A stretch of DNA of 64,000 nt from Biomaibacter acetigenes. GTDB lineage: Bacteria; Bacillota; Thermosediminibacteria; Thermosediminibacterales; Tepidanaerobacteraceae. Below, one piece after another: positions 35,590 through 43,772 of the stretch; the first letter of the stretch is position 1; every line of letters begins with the position of its first letter. The position numbers and the translations under genes were made by a program. Location: contig NZ_CP033169.1 in NCBI RefSeq assembly GCF_003691585.1, positions 1,302,001 through 1,366,000 of the forward strand, in the 5' to 3' direction. The notes below the pieces were generated by a model that was not told the DNA's origin, did not search any database, and saw only the letters and a program-made list of their open reading frames with translations.

Positions 35590-37521
35590 ATGATTGAAGA
35601 TGTGATTGTCCAGAGGTTGCCTTTAAATCAGAATAATTTCATATTGCTCTATGACCCTGATGATATGGTGGCCGGGGAAAAGATTGTATCCCGGATAAGT
35701 AGCTGCGGTTACACTCTCATTAATTATGAAGACCCGGATATGTTCAGGTTTTATTTCGAACAAATTTTAAATAAAGGTACAGACATCGATGAAGCAGGCG
35801 GGGATAAGATTGTACTGAGGCTTACACGAAATACGTATGTACCTTACGATATTCAGTCCATATTTCAGGAAATAAGGATAACCATAAAAGACATCTTTCC
35901 CGGGCTGAGCTACACTGTTTTAAAGGAAATGGGCAGCGGTATTCTGGGTGATATATACGATGCTTATAAAAATTACCCGGGTCTGAATCTGGGCGACGGT
36001 GAAACCATGGATTTCATACTTGAAAACGTCTACGGCATATTTCCGGATACCATACACACATACGAAGATTTGATAAAAACATTGATAAAAATATTTTACT
36101 GCGGGAAAGAATTGCCTGAAATCATCCTGAATTACCTTTCAAAGAGATTCGAGACACATCCGGATTTTATAAACTTCCCCGTTAAAAAAATTTTATCCGG
36201 AAAAGAATCCTTCTTTTATTATCTACAGCAGCAATGGGAACTTTATATAAAATCTTTTTTTGAAAATAATATCAGATCCGATGTGAATTTTGGCCATGCG
36301 GATATCAGGGTGTATATGGACAACCTTTTTTCAGAAGGGTATTTGACCCCCGTCCATTGCCATGAAATCCAGAGGATTCCAGTCTGGGCCCGGGATGGGG
36401 TAATCTATCAAGAGATTCTCGATAAAAAGAAAAACTATGAAGAATTGATGGAAAAGGTCAGGGCGTCCTTGGAAAAGGTGGAATCTTTTAAAGACTGGTG
36501 GGGCATAGCTTCCCGGTGGGCTGAATTATTGGTGATATTCAGTGACAGCAATATGAAAAAGGAGCTGGATGTTAAGGAATTTGAAAAAACTTCTTTACAT
36601 CTGGAAAGGACTTTTAAGGAGTGGCTTCTGGAAAATTACGGTTTGCTTTCGTCTTTATCGTATACAAGTTTTCCGGTGATGGTTCATCATATTCCCTGGC
36701 ACATCCATTACAGGATGCAAAAAGAAAACTTTAAAAAAGTGGCCCTCATAGTTTTTGACGGCATGTCTCTGGATAACTGGATAATAATAAAAAGGCATCT
36801 GAATCAGAGTAAAACATGGATACTGGAGGAAAACCTATCTTTTGCATGGATCCCCACCATGACCTATATATCGCGCCAGGCCATCTTTTCGGGGCAGGTG
36901 CCGGCGTACTTTGCCGATACGTTTTTTTCTACGGATAATGATGAAACTCACTGGAAGAGGTTTTGGATGGATAAGGGCTTTCGGGCCGATGCCATATATT
37001 ACATGAGAAATATTAAGCATTTTGACGAAAACGGCCTTGAAGAACTGGTCAAAAACCAGAAAGCCAGGATACTGGGCCTTGTGGTAAACATGATAGATGA
37101 CATGGTGCACGGCGGACAGCTGCTGCTTTCGGGGATGCATCAGGATATAAAACTCTGGCTCAGAGAAGGAGGGCTGGAGCGCTTTTTGCTGAAGCTTTCC
37201 GCCAGCGGATATGAAATATATATAACCTCGGACCATGGAAACGTCAGCGCCGTAGGCCAGGGCAGGATTCAGGAAGGTCTCGGTGTGGATCAGGCGGAAA
37301 GCAGGGTCAGAATATACGAAAAATCCAAAAGCCATGAAAATGCCGTTCAAACATTCAGGGCCTTTAAATGGAAAGCTTACGGCTTACCGCGGGATTATAA
37401 TTATATCATCTGCGATGATAACTTTGCTTACGGTAAAATTAACGAAAAAATGATATGTCATGGCGGAACATCCGTTGAGGAAGTCATTGTTCCATTCGTC
37501 CATGTAAGAAAAGGAGCATAA
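35590..37521 (+). CDS. pglZ: BREX phosphatase-like protein PglZ
   Basis: 643 residues. PglZ is the hallmark BREX protein with an alkaline-phosphatase fold. Metal-binding motifs of that fold are visible: LIVFDGMSLDNW (near residue 386), NMIDDMVHGG, ITSDHGNVSA (near residue 551), and the C-terminal HGGTSVEEVIVPFVHV. The N-terminal half is the family-specific region. It starts 18 bases after the methyltransferase stop; in other type 3 systems a large helicase gene (brxHII) lies in between, and here there is no room for one. Confidence 0.93.
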   Translation: MIEDVIVQRLPLNQNNFILLYDPDDMVAGEKIVSRISSCGYTLINYEDPDMFRFYFEQILNKGTDIDEAGGDKIVLRLTRNTYVPYDIQSIFQEIRITIKDIFPGLSYTVLKEMGSGILGDIYDAYKNYPGLNLGDGETMDFILENVYGIFPDTIHTYEDLIKTLIKIFYCGKELPEIILNYLSKRFETHPDFINFPVKKILSGKESFFYYLQQQWELYIKSFFENNIRSDVNFGHADIRVYMDNLFSEGYLTPVHCHEIQRIPVWARDGVIYQEILDKKKNYEELMEKVRASLEKVESFKDWWGIASRWAELLVIFSDSNMKKELDVKEFEKTSLHLERTFKEWLLENYGLLSSLSYTSFPVMVHHIPWHIHYRMQKENFKKVALIVFDGMSLDNWIIIKRHLNQSKTWILEENLSFAWIPTMTYISRQAIFSGQVPAYFADTFFSTDNDETHWKRFWMDKGFRADAIYYMRNIKHFDENGLEELVKNQKARILGLVVNMIDDMVHGGQLLLSGMHQDIKLWLREGGLERFLLKLSASGYEIYITSDHGNVSAVGQGRIQEGLGVDQAESRVRIYEKSKSHENAVQTFRAFKWKAYGLPRDYNYIICDDNFAYGKINEKMICHGGTSVEEVIVPFVHVRKGA

Positions 37522-37522
37522 C

Positions 37523-38233
37523 ATGATGCAGACAGTGGGATTTAATCGATTTATAAAAAGAGAATGGCTGAATTTCACGGCTTTTCTCGCAGGCCGGGAA
37601 AAGGATGAAAAAATCATAAGAAAAAATCTAAATGAATATCTTGAAAAGGAAACAAAGGCCGAAATCACCCGCCAAAAAACCCTGGTGGAGCTTTTAAGGA
37701 TCTGGGTAAACGTGCCCGCATCTCATGAGGATCTGAAGGAAAAGGCTCTGGATTTGTTTGAGAAAGTGCCGGAAGATGAGAAAATGTTATTTCACTGGTC
37801 CATGATAATGCTGGCCTTCCCCATATTTATCGATGTGGCATCATCATTGGGAAAGATTTTCAGCCTTCAGGACCGGGTGTCTTTAAAAATCCTGGAAAAG
37901 CGCATATTTGAAAAGTGGGGAGAAAGGAGCACCGTAAAATACGCGCTTCCAAAGATAGTAGGCTCCATGGTCGAATGGGGCGTCATCACCAGGGCAAAGG
38001 TGGGAGAATACACTAAAGCCCAGACAATAGAGATTAAAAATAAGGATTGTAAGCTCTTTTTCATAAACTGCTATATGCAAGCTTTGGAGAAAGATTATCT
38101 AAGATTCATTGAAGCAAACAATCTCTCCGCCGCCTTTCCTTTTAAATTAAACCTGGGGCTCGATGACTTTAATAATTCAAATACCCTATCATTGAGCAGG
38201 ATGGGAAGTGATGTGGTGATTATTAAAAGATAA
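37523..38233 (+). CDS. BREX operon protein in the brxA position (BrxA-like, DUF1819?)
   Basis: 236 residues, soluble, mostly helical. A winged-helix-like segment (KWGERSTVKYALPKIVGSMVEWGVI, about positions 37912-37985) could bind DNA, which would fit BrxA, a DNA-binding BREX protein of about 200 residues that closes type 3 operons. I rely on position and general build; no diagnostic motif is visible. The ATG is 2 bases from the pglZ stop with AAAAGGAG upstream, so it is surely part of the operon. Confidence 0.6.
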   Translation: MMQTVGFNRFIKREWLNFTAFLAGREKDEKIIRKNLNEYLEKETKAEITRQKTLVELLRIWVNVPASHEDLKEKALDLFEKVPEDEKMLFHWSMIMLAFPIFIDVASSLGKIFSLQDRVSLKILEKRIFEKWGERSTVKYALPKIVGSMVEWGVITRAKVGEYTKAQTIEIKNKDCKLFFINCYMQALEKDYLRFIEANNLSAAFPFKLNLGLDDFNNSNTLSLSRMGSDVVIIKR

Positions 38234-38295
38234 CAAAAAATTCCATAAAAAATTTTAAATTTTTGAATTAAAATCATTTACTAGGGGAGAGAAAG

Positions 38296-39363
38296 ATGCT
38301 AAATATCCAGCCTCACGTTATTGAACAAATTCGTAAAAAAGTAAATCGACCGGAGGGAAGCGTTGAACTTATAAGCAATGTTGGGGAATTATTCAACCCT
38401 AACGTTGGTGAAGGTATTATATTGGAGATTTCTTCTGGAGCGCAATATTTTCTGGTTAAAAGGGATAGCGAAATGCAAATGATTTATTATTATTCTTCTC
38501 CTGGTTCTGGTACTTGGGTAGCAAAAATTGATCTAAAGAAAGTTCAGCGATGTGATAAAGCTTATTGGGGATTTACATGGTCTCCACAAGAAACGAAGTT
38601 ATTTATTGGTCCATGGATTAAAGGAGGCAAATTAGTGATTTCTAAAGGTGTACCCTCTGAAAAGCAATTTAGAGTTGGAAGGGATGGAAGTATAATACAA
38701 ATAGGTGATGAAGGAGCAGAAGTTACAGGAGTAAGAATGTTTTTTGACGGTAAACCTGTCCTTGAACCAACTGCTATTGAAACATGGCAGAACACTATTC
38801 AAGGAGTTAGGTTATTACAAAAAGGAAAATCAGATGAAGGTTATATTTTTGAAGTATTAATTTGCAATTTGGTAATAGCAACACTTGTTACGGGCTTTGA
38901 GACATATTGCAAGACAAGATTTATTGAACTTGAGAAGGAAGGTATTAAACCAAATCTAGAAAACTTGATAAGTATGGTATTTTCACAAAGAGAGCTAGAC
39001 ATCGGAGTATTAGAAATTTTAAAAAAAAGAAGCCGTATCAGAACAAAAGACTTTTTAGAAAAAATCGCTATTAATAAGATTAACTTTCAAAATTACGATG
39101 AATGTAAAAAGGCATTCAATAAAACATATGGTCTAAAATTTAGCGAAATTGGTCTTAACTCAAATGAATTATCATTTCTCCGACGACTTATACAATATAG
39201 GCATCGCATTATCCATGTTTCACCATTAATTATAATGTTGAATCAAGGCCAAGTTCCTCCTGAAGAACCTGTTTTTGCTGGTAATGATTTAGCCGAAAAA
39301 GCAGTTAATTGTTTTGATAAATTCGTAAGCAATTTCCACGAAAGTACGCTGAAACTTAGATAA
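38296..39363 (+). CDS. HEPN-motif protein following the BREX operon, unknown family
   Basis: 355 residues. The N-terminal 170 residues are beta-rich with no family I know (GTWVAKIDLKKVQ...GDEGAEVTGVRMFFDGKP). The C-terminal half is helical and contains YRHRIIHVSP (near residue 301), matching the R-x4-H signature of HEPN ribonucleases such as RiboL-PSP, preceded by a helix with TGFETYCKTRF. HEPN nucleases are frequent effectors in defence islands. AGGGGAGAG lies 5 bases before the ATG. It has a 62-base gap to the BREX operon and may be co-transcribed or separate. Confidence 0.6.
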   Translation: MLNIQPHVIEQIRKKVNRPEGSVELISNVGELFNPNVGEGIILEISSGAQYFLVKRDSEMQMIYYYSSPGSGTWVAKIDLKKVQRCDKAYWGFTWSPQETKLFIGPWIKGGKLVISKGVPSEKQFRVGRDGSIIQIGDEGAEVTGVRMFFDGKPVLEPTAIETWQNTIQGVRLLQKGKSDEGYIFEVLICNLVIATLVTGFETYCKTRFIELEKEGIKPNLENLISMVFSQRELDIGVLEILKKRSRIRTKDFLEKIAINKINFQNYDECKKAFNKTYGLKFSEIGLNSNELSFLRRLIQYRHRIIHVSPLIIMLNQGQVPPEEPVFAGNDLAEKAVNCFDKFVSNFHESTLKLR

Positions 39364-39505
39364 GCTGATTAAAATACATGCAATATGGCATCAATAGATG
39401 GAAGGTTCATTAGTGTGACACCTATTAAATTTTGGTAAAATATTTTAGTATTGTTTTATACATAATTTGGTTGCAGATAATGAAATCAAAAAGGAGTGAA
39501 GCCCT

Positions 39506-40420
39506 TTGCCTATTCCTGATTATGAAACCATAATGCTGCCTTTGTTAAAATTTGCTGAAGATAATAAAGAGCATTCGTTGAGGGAAGCAATAGAATACCT
39601 GGCAAAGTATTTTAATCTTACTGATGAAGAAAGAAAAGAGCTACTGCCCAGCGGCAGACAATTTATTTTTGACAACAGGGTAAGCTGGGCATGTACATAC
39701 TTGAAAAAAGCAGTTCTTCTGGAGTCGGTAAAAAGAGGTTGTTTTAAAATAACTGAGCGTGGGATTGATGTATTAAAACGCGATATAAAGAAAATAACAC
39801 CCGCCTTTTTAGAGGAATTCCAGGAATTCAGAGATTTCAAAGCAGTTTCTCGATCACAAGTCTATAACAAACGAAATGATAACAAACAGATTGATGGAGA
39901 TGAGACTCCCGAAGAGAAACTTGAAAATGCATATCAAATAATAAGAAAAAATCTTGCGCAGGAACTGATCCAAAAGGTAATGAAATGTTCGCCTTCGTTT
40001 TTTGAAACACTTGTCATTGATTTATTAGTTAGCATGGGATATGGAGGCTCCCGTATTGATGCGGGGAAAGCCATCGGTAAAAGTGGAGATGAAGGAATAG
40101 ACGGCATTATAAAGGAAGATAGATTGGGATTAGACACAATATATATTCAGGCCAAGCGATGGGAAAACCAGGTAGGTCGTCCGGAAATTCAGAAATTTGC
40201 CGGAGCTTTACTCGGTCAGAAAGCCAAAAAAGGTATTTTTATCACAACCTCGAGCTTTACAAAAGAAGCGATAAATTATGCCGAAAGCATAGAAAATAAG
40301 ATTGTTCTCATTGATGGGGAGCAACTGGCAAATTTCATGATAGATTATAATATAGGAGTTTCGAGGGTGGGGGTCTATGAAGTAAAAAAAATCGATAGTG
40401 ACTATTTTGCAGATGAGTGA
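39506..40420 (+). CDS. mrr: Mrr-type restriction endonuclease (type IV, modification-dependent)
   Basis: 304 residues. An N-terminal winged-helix Mrr_N domain (PLLKFAEDNKEHSLREAIEYLA..., residues 8-90) is followed by a linker and the Mrr catalytic domain (residues 150-275). The PD-(D/E)XK core is intact: GYGGSRIDAGKAIGKSGDEGIDGII (Asp) and YIQAKRW (Q-x-K). Such enzymes cut DNA carrying foreign methylation or hydroxymethylation, complementing BREX, which acts on unmodified DNA. The start is TTG 39506 with AAGGAGTGAAG upstream. It lies in the same direction as the BREX genes. Confidence 0.92.
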   Translation: MPIPDYETIMLPLLKFAEDNKEHSLREAIEYLAKYFNLTDEERKELLPSGRQFIFDNRVSWACTYLKKAVLLESVKRGCFKITERGIDVLKRDIKKITPAFLEEFQEFRDFKAVSRSQVYNKRNDNKQIDGDETPEEKLENAYQIIRKNLAQELIQKVMKCSPSFFETLVIDLLVSMGYGGSRIDAGKAIGKSGDEGIDGIIKEDRLGLDTIYIQAKRWENQVGRPEIQKFAGALLGQKAKKGIFITTSSFTKEAINYAESIENKIVLIDGEQLANFMIDYNIGVSRVGVYEVKKIDSDYFADE

Positions 40421-40507
40421 TGAAAAAATAACCAGTAAGAAATGAAAAATAATCTAAATTTGGAGATAGAAAAGGAAACTATAAAGTTATCATATGGAGG
40501 GTTTCAT

Positions 40508-40690
40508 ATGGACAAATATAGGAAAGGTTATTTAATACATGAAACTTCGGATGACCATTACTGCCTTTGTAAAATTCTAAATGAGTACAACAGCGAAGAA
40601 GAAGCAGAAAAAGATTTGATTGATCTTCTTACACATCATAAAACAGAAAAACAAATATTGAAAGAATATAGTAAAAAAGAAGTGTATTAA
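40508..40690 (+). CDS. Small hypothetical protein
   Basis: 60 residues from ATG 40508, chosen because GGAGGG lies 6 bases before it. The sequence (DKYRKGYLIHETSDDHYCLCKI...SEEEAEKDLIDLLTHH) is charged and soluble with no family I recognise. It follows mrr by 88 bases. Confidence 0.5.
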   Translation: MDKYRKGYLIHETSDDHYCLCKILNEYNSEEEAEKDLIDLLTHHKTEKQILKEYSKKEVY

Positions 40691-40719
40691 TATTTATCAC
40701 ATGCCCTCGATGGAGTAGT

Positions 40720-41007
40720 TTGGTGAGCCTGAGGGCCCAATTTTTTATCCCAATTGTGGGTTCCCAGAAGGAAAATGTATATAAGATTTTGAATGGCGAG
40801 GATGTTAATATAGAGGACCCTCTGGCGGATATTGATGTCGGTATAGTTTTCTCATATGACATCAATGATGTTGACGGCAGATATAGATTGTATGGTGATA
40901 TTTATAATGACCTTGTAGAAATATTTCCGAGATTGGATTTGGTTTTTTTGCAGGAGAAACATTCGGTATTTCAGACAGAGGCTATTTTAGGCATGTATAT
41001 ACGCTGA
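40720..41007 (+). pseudogene. Nucleotidyltransferase-like (MNT antitoxin type) remnant
   Basis: About 95 codons. DPLADIDVGIVF and [24 protein letters not shown] resemble the MNT nucleotidyltransferase antitoxins that pair with HEPN toxins, including the D-x-D metal pair. The expected GSxARG loop is damaged (IVGSQKENVY) and the protein stops early. No HEPN toxin partner follows. Likely decayed. Confidence 0.5.
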
Positions 41008-41065
41008 ATCTGGATATGGGAATTGGCATTTAATAAATAAAATATTATTCTGGAGGAGATTAAAA

Positions 41066-41385
41066 ATGATATTGACGACAACCCCTGGTGTTGAAGGAAA
41101 GAAAATCGTGGAGTATAAGGGGATAGTTTTCGGAGAGGTGATCTCAGGAGTGAACTTTATTAAGATTTTGCCGCAGGTCTTTCAAACATTTTTGGCGGCC
41201 GGTCAAAGTCCTATGAGGGAGAGCTGCTCGAAGCCAGAGAAGCGGCATTGAAAGAAATGGAGGCCAGAGCGGCATCTCTCGGAGCCAATGCTGTAATCGG
41301 CGTGGATGTTGACTATGAGGTGCTGGGGCAAAATGGCAACATGCTCATGGTGACTGCATCCGGCACGGCGGTGGTAATTGAGTAA
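41066..41385 (+). pseudogene. YbjQ (DUF74) family protein, frameshifted
   Basis: The 107-residue YbjQ protein forms pentameric rings and is a putative metal-binding protein. The N-terminal [27 protein letters not shown] is normal. One missing G at about 41164 (AAGATTTT for AAGGATTTT) shifts the frame; restored, the protein continues [21 protein letters not shown]... and ends at 41385 with [10 protein letters not shown], exactly the family length. GGAGGAG precedes the ATG. It could be intact if this is a sequencing error. Confidence 0.85.
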
Positions 41386-41547
41386 ATTAATGCAGTATGA
41401 GGGGAAATGAAAATATCAATATAAAGTTTAAGTTTAACGAGAGTTGTTGATGAACAGTTTTTGAAAAGATATAATGTAAGTGTAGGTGATTAACGTTTAT
41501 TTGAGAATCAAAAGTGATAATAAAGCTTAATATGCGAGGTGGTAAAA

Positions 41548-41778
41548 GTGATAAATTCTCAGATAAAGGAAAATATACTCAGAGATTTAAATAAATTACC
41601 AATCGAACTACAAAAAAAGGTTTATGATTTTATCAACGCATTATTATTAACATTACCCAAGGGTAATTCTCCAAAAAACGTGTTATCGTTTTCGGGAATT
41701 ATGAACAAGCAGGATGCAAAAGAGATCAGCACAATAATTGAGGAAGGTTGCGAAAAAATAGATGAAGATGAATGGTAG
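41548..41778 (+). CDS. Antitoxin of a VapBC-like pair (DUF2281-like)
   Basis: 76 residues from GTG 41548 (GAGGTGG 6 bases upstream; the GTG at 41539 overlaps that site). NKLPIELQKKVYDFINALLL is the pattern of DUF2281 antitoxins that neutralise adjacent PIN-domain toxins. The stop overlaps the start of the PIN gene by several codons, the usual coupling. Confidence 0.7.
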   Translation: MINSQIKENILRDLNKLPIELQKKVYDFINALLLTLPKGNSPKNVLSFSGIMNKQDAKEISTIIEEGCEKIDEDEW

Positions 41779-42156
41779 GATATTGCTTGATACTAATATT
41801 GTAATTGCAGTTTTTTCTGGAGAAGAAAGCATTCAGCGTTACATTGAAAAAGCTAATGAAATTTTTATTCCTGTTATTGTGATAGGTGAACTTTATTTTG
41901 GCGCCTATAATTCAATGAATATGGAACGCAATATCGAAAAAATTGACGCTTTGTTGCTAACTCAACTATTCTTAGTTGTGATGCTTATACAGCAAAAATA
42001 TATGGTAAAATAAAAGGCGATTTGAAGAAAAAAGGTAAACCTATACCAGAAAATGATATATGGATAGCTGCTTTGGCTGATCAGTATGGTCTATTATTAG
42101 TAACTAAAGACTCGCATTTTAAAAATATTGATGATTTTTCTGTAGAACTATTGTAA
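41762..42156 (+). pseudogene. PIN-domain toxin (VapC), frameshifted
   Basis: RNase toxin of a type II pair. The first acidic residue is in ILLDTNIVIAVFSG; a second conserved block follows in VIGELYFGA. A one-base slip near 41957-41960 breaks the frame. In the other frame SCDAYTAKIYGKIKGDLKKKGKPIPENDIWIAALADQYGLLLVTKDSHF carries the remaining catalytic acids (NDIWIAA, TKD). Total length after repair is about 132 residues, normal for VapC. Confidence 0.78.
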
Positions 42157-42346
42157 AGATTTTATGAAGGAAATATATTGTAGCCCATTCCCAAGCAATG
42201 CCAATGCACGTAATTATAATGAAAGAGCAAATAATGCTATAAGATTAATAAGGAAAGTTATGGGAAACAGCCTGGAGTAATATTTCTCTGACTAGAAAAG
42301 ATAAAAAATTACCTGGGGAATTTGAAATATAAATTGCAATTTTTCT

Positions 42347-42730
42347 TATAAGAAAGCGGAAATTACTGACGATACCCAGATGACTTTATTCACTGCCGAG
42401 GGTTTGCTTCGGGCTGAAAGCGGAGGCAGGAAAAAAGGCATTTGTCATATCCCCTCTGTTGTCTATAACGCATATATTAGGTGGTTGCATACTCAGGGTT
42501 ATCCTAAAAACAAGGATCACGACCCGATTTATGATGGATGGCTTATAGGGGAAAAAGAACTTTATGCCCGAAGAGGGCCGGGGAATACATGCCTATCGGC
42601 TTTATTAAGCGGCAAGATGGGAACGATGGAACGGCCGATAAACAACAGCAAGGGCTGCGGTGGGGTCATGAGGGTAGCACCGGTGGGATTGTTATACGGC
42701 AAAGATGAAGCCTTTGTAATCTCGATCTAG
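42347..42730 (+). pseudogene. ADP-ribosylglycohydrolase family fragment
   Basis: The frame reads [22 protein letters not shown] then [14 protein letters not shown] and [26 protein letters not shown] and SKGCGGVMR are the metal/ADP-ribose-binding blocks of DraG-like hydrolases, which remove ADP-ribose from proteins or other substrates. The N-terminus and about half of the C-terminal part are missing, so this is a truncated relic. Confidence 0.75.
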
Positions 42731-42947
42731 TCGTACTGTTAGGCGAGAAGTCCCTTAAAGTTCTTGAGTTTGAAGAAAGATACACCGACGTTGGAGGTTC
42801 GACGATATTGAATAAGAATGGAAGGAATTGCGGAGCAAAACTAAAATAAATTTTAATTAGGCGTACATTTCAACATATTACAAACGATTGTAATATTATC
42901 CTGTAAAAGCAAACATGATATCGTATAATTTATTTGGAGGGGTTGAT

Positions 42948-43204
42948 ATGGCGATAAATAAACTGATACAAACCACTGTCAGTCATAGGCATCAGACCGT
43001 TGTTCCTACATCTATAAGAAAAAATATAATATTGAAGAGGGTTCAAAGATTATCTGGGTGGATAAAGGAGAAAAAATAGAAATTATTCCGTTAAAATCAT
43101 CTCTAAAGGAACCTTTCCGTGGAGCGGGCCGCGGTACCGGATTGTTGGAAGAACTTTTAGTTTATAGAGCAATTGAGAGAGAGCATGAACGGAAAAATGA
43201 ATGA
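42948..43204 (+). pseudogene. AbrB/MazE-type antitoxin, frameshifted
   Basis: GGAGGGG precedes the ATG. LIQTTVSHRHQTVVPTSIRKK is the swapped-hairpin AbrB DNA-binding fold. The A6 run at 43019-43024 needs seven As to continue YNIEEGSKIIWVDKGEKIEIIPL and end at 43204. Restored length is 85 residues. The stop overlaps the next PIN gene, forming a toxin-antitoxin pair. Confidence 0.78.
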
Positions 43205-43636
43205 AGATGATAAAGATGTACAAAAATTTGTTTTTGATACAAGTGCCATACTCACATATTATCAAGACGAGGAAGGTTCGGACGTAATAGAAGAATTATT
43301 GGAAAAATCAAAAAGAGGCGAAGCAAAAATATATATATCTTCAATGTCTATCTTTGAACTGGCTTATATAACTATGGCAAAAAAAGCGAAGATAGAGCTA
43401 TTAAACTAATATCTGAGGTAAGGCAGCTTGAGCTTGAAGAGGTATGGCTGGAGGAAAATATTTTGTTTAAAGCCGCAGAAATAAAATCTAAATGTAATGT
43501 GAGCGTGATTAGATTCTTTTATAGCAGCTCTTGCAAGCACTATGAACGCGACTTTGGTAGACAAAGACCCGGAGTTTGAAAAACTTTCTCCTGAAATAAA
43601 TCGCATTCCTCTTAAGTATAAAGAGAGAAAAAGTAA
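43197..43636 (+). pseudogene. PIN-domain toxin, two frameshifts
   Basis: Start ATG 43197 overlaps the antitoxin stop. FVFDTSAILTYYQDEEGSDVIEELL holds the first catalytic Asp, and SSMSIFELAYI the conserved Glu. The frame breaks in an A7 run at 43379-43385 (eight expected) and again near 43510 (one extra base), after which SFIAALASTMNATLVDKDPEFEKL gives the remaining acidic residues. The end at about 43636 assumes a third small correction in an A run. Confidence 0.7.
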
Positions 43637-43772
43637 TTTTTATATTACCGTTACTTTGGTTATTATGCTTGCTGGGATATGGCGGTTGAAGGATGTATAT
43701 GGGGTTGACTTAAATGGATGCAGGACATAAAATATACAGTATACAGAACATCTGCTAGAAAGGTTGAGAACT

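Noticed and set aside
40720-41007. MNT-like remnant paired with the HEPN protein at 38296 as a HEPN-MNT toxin-antitoxin system
   Set aside because: The two are 1.4 kb apart with mrr between them, the MNT motif is damaged, and the HEPN protein is much larger than the toxins of such pairs.
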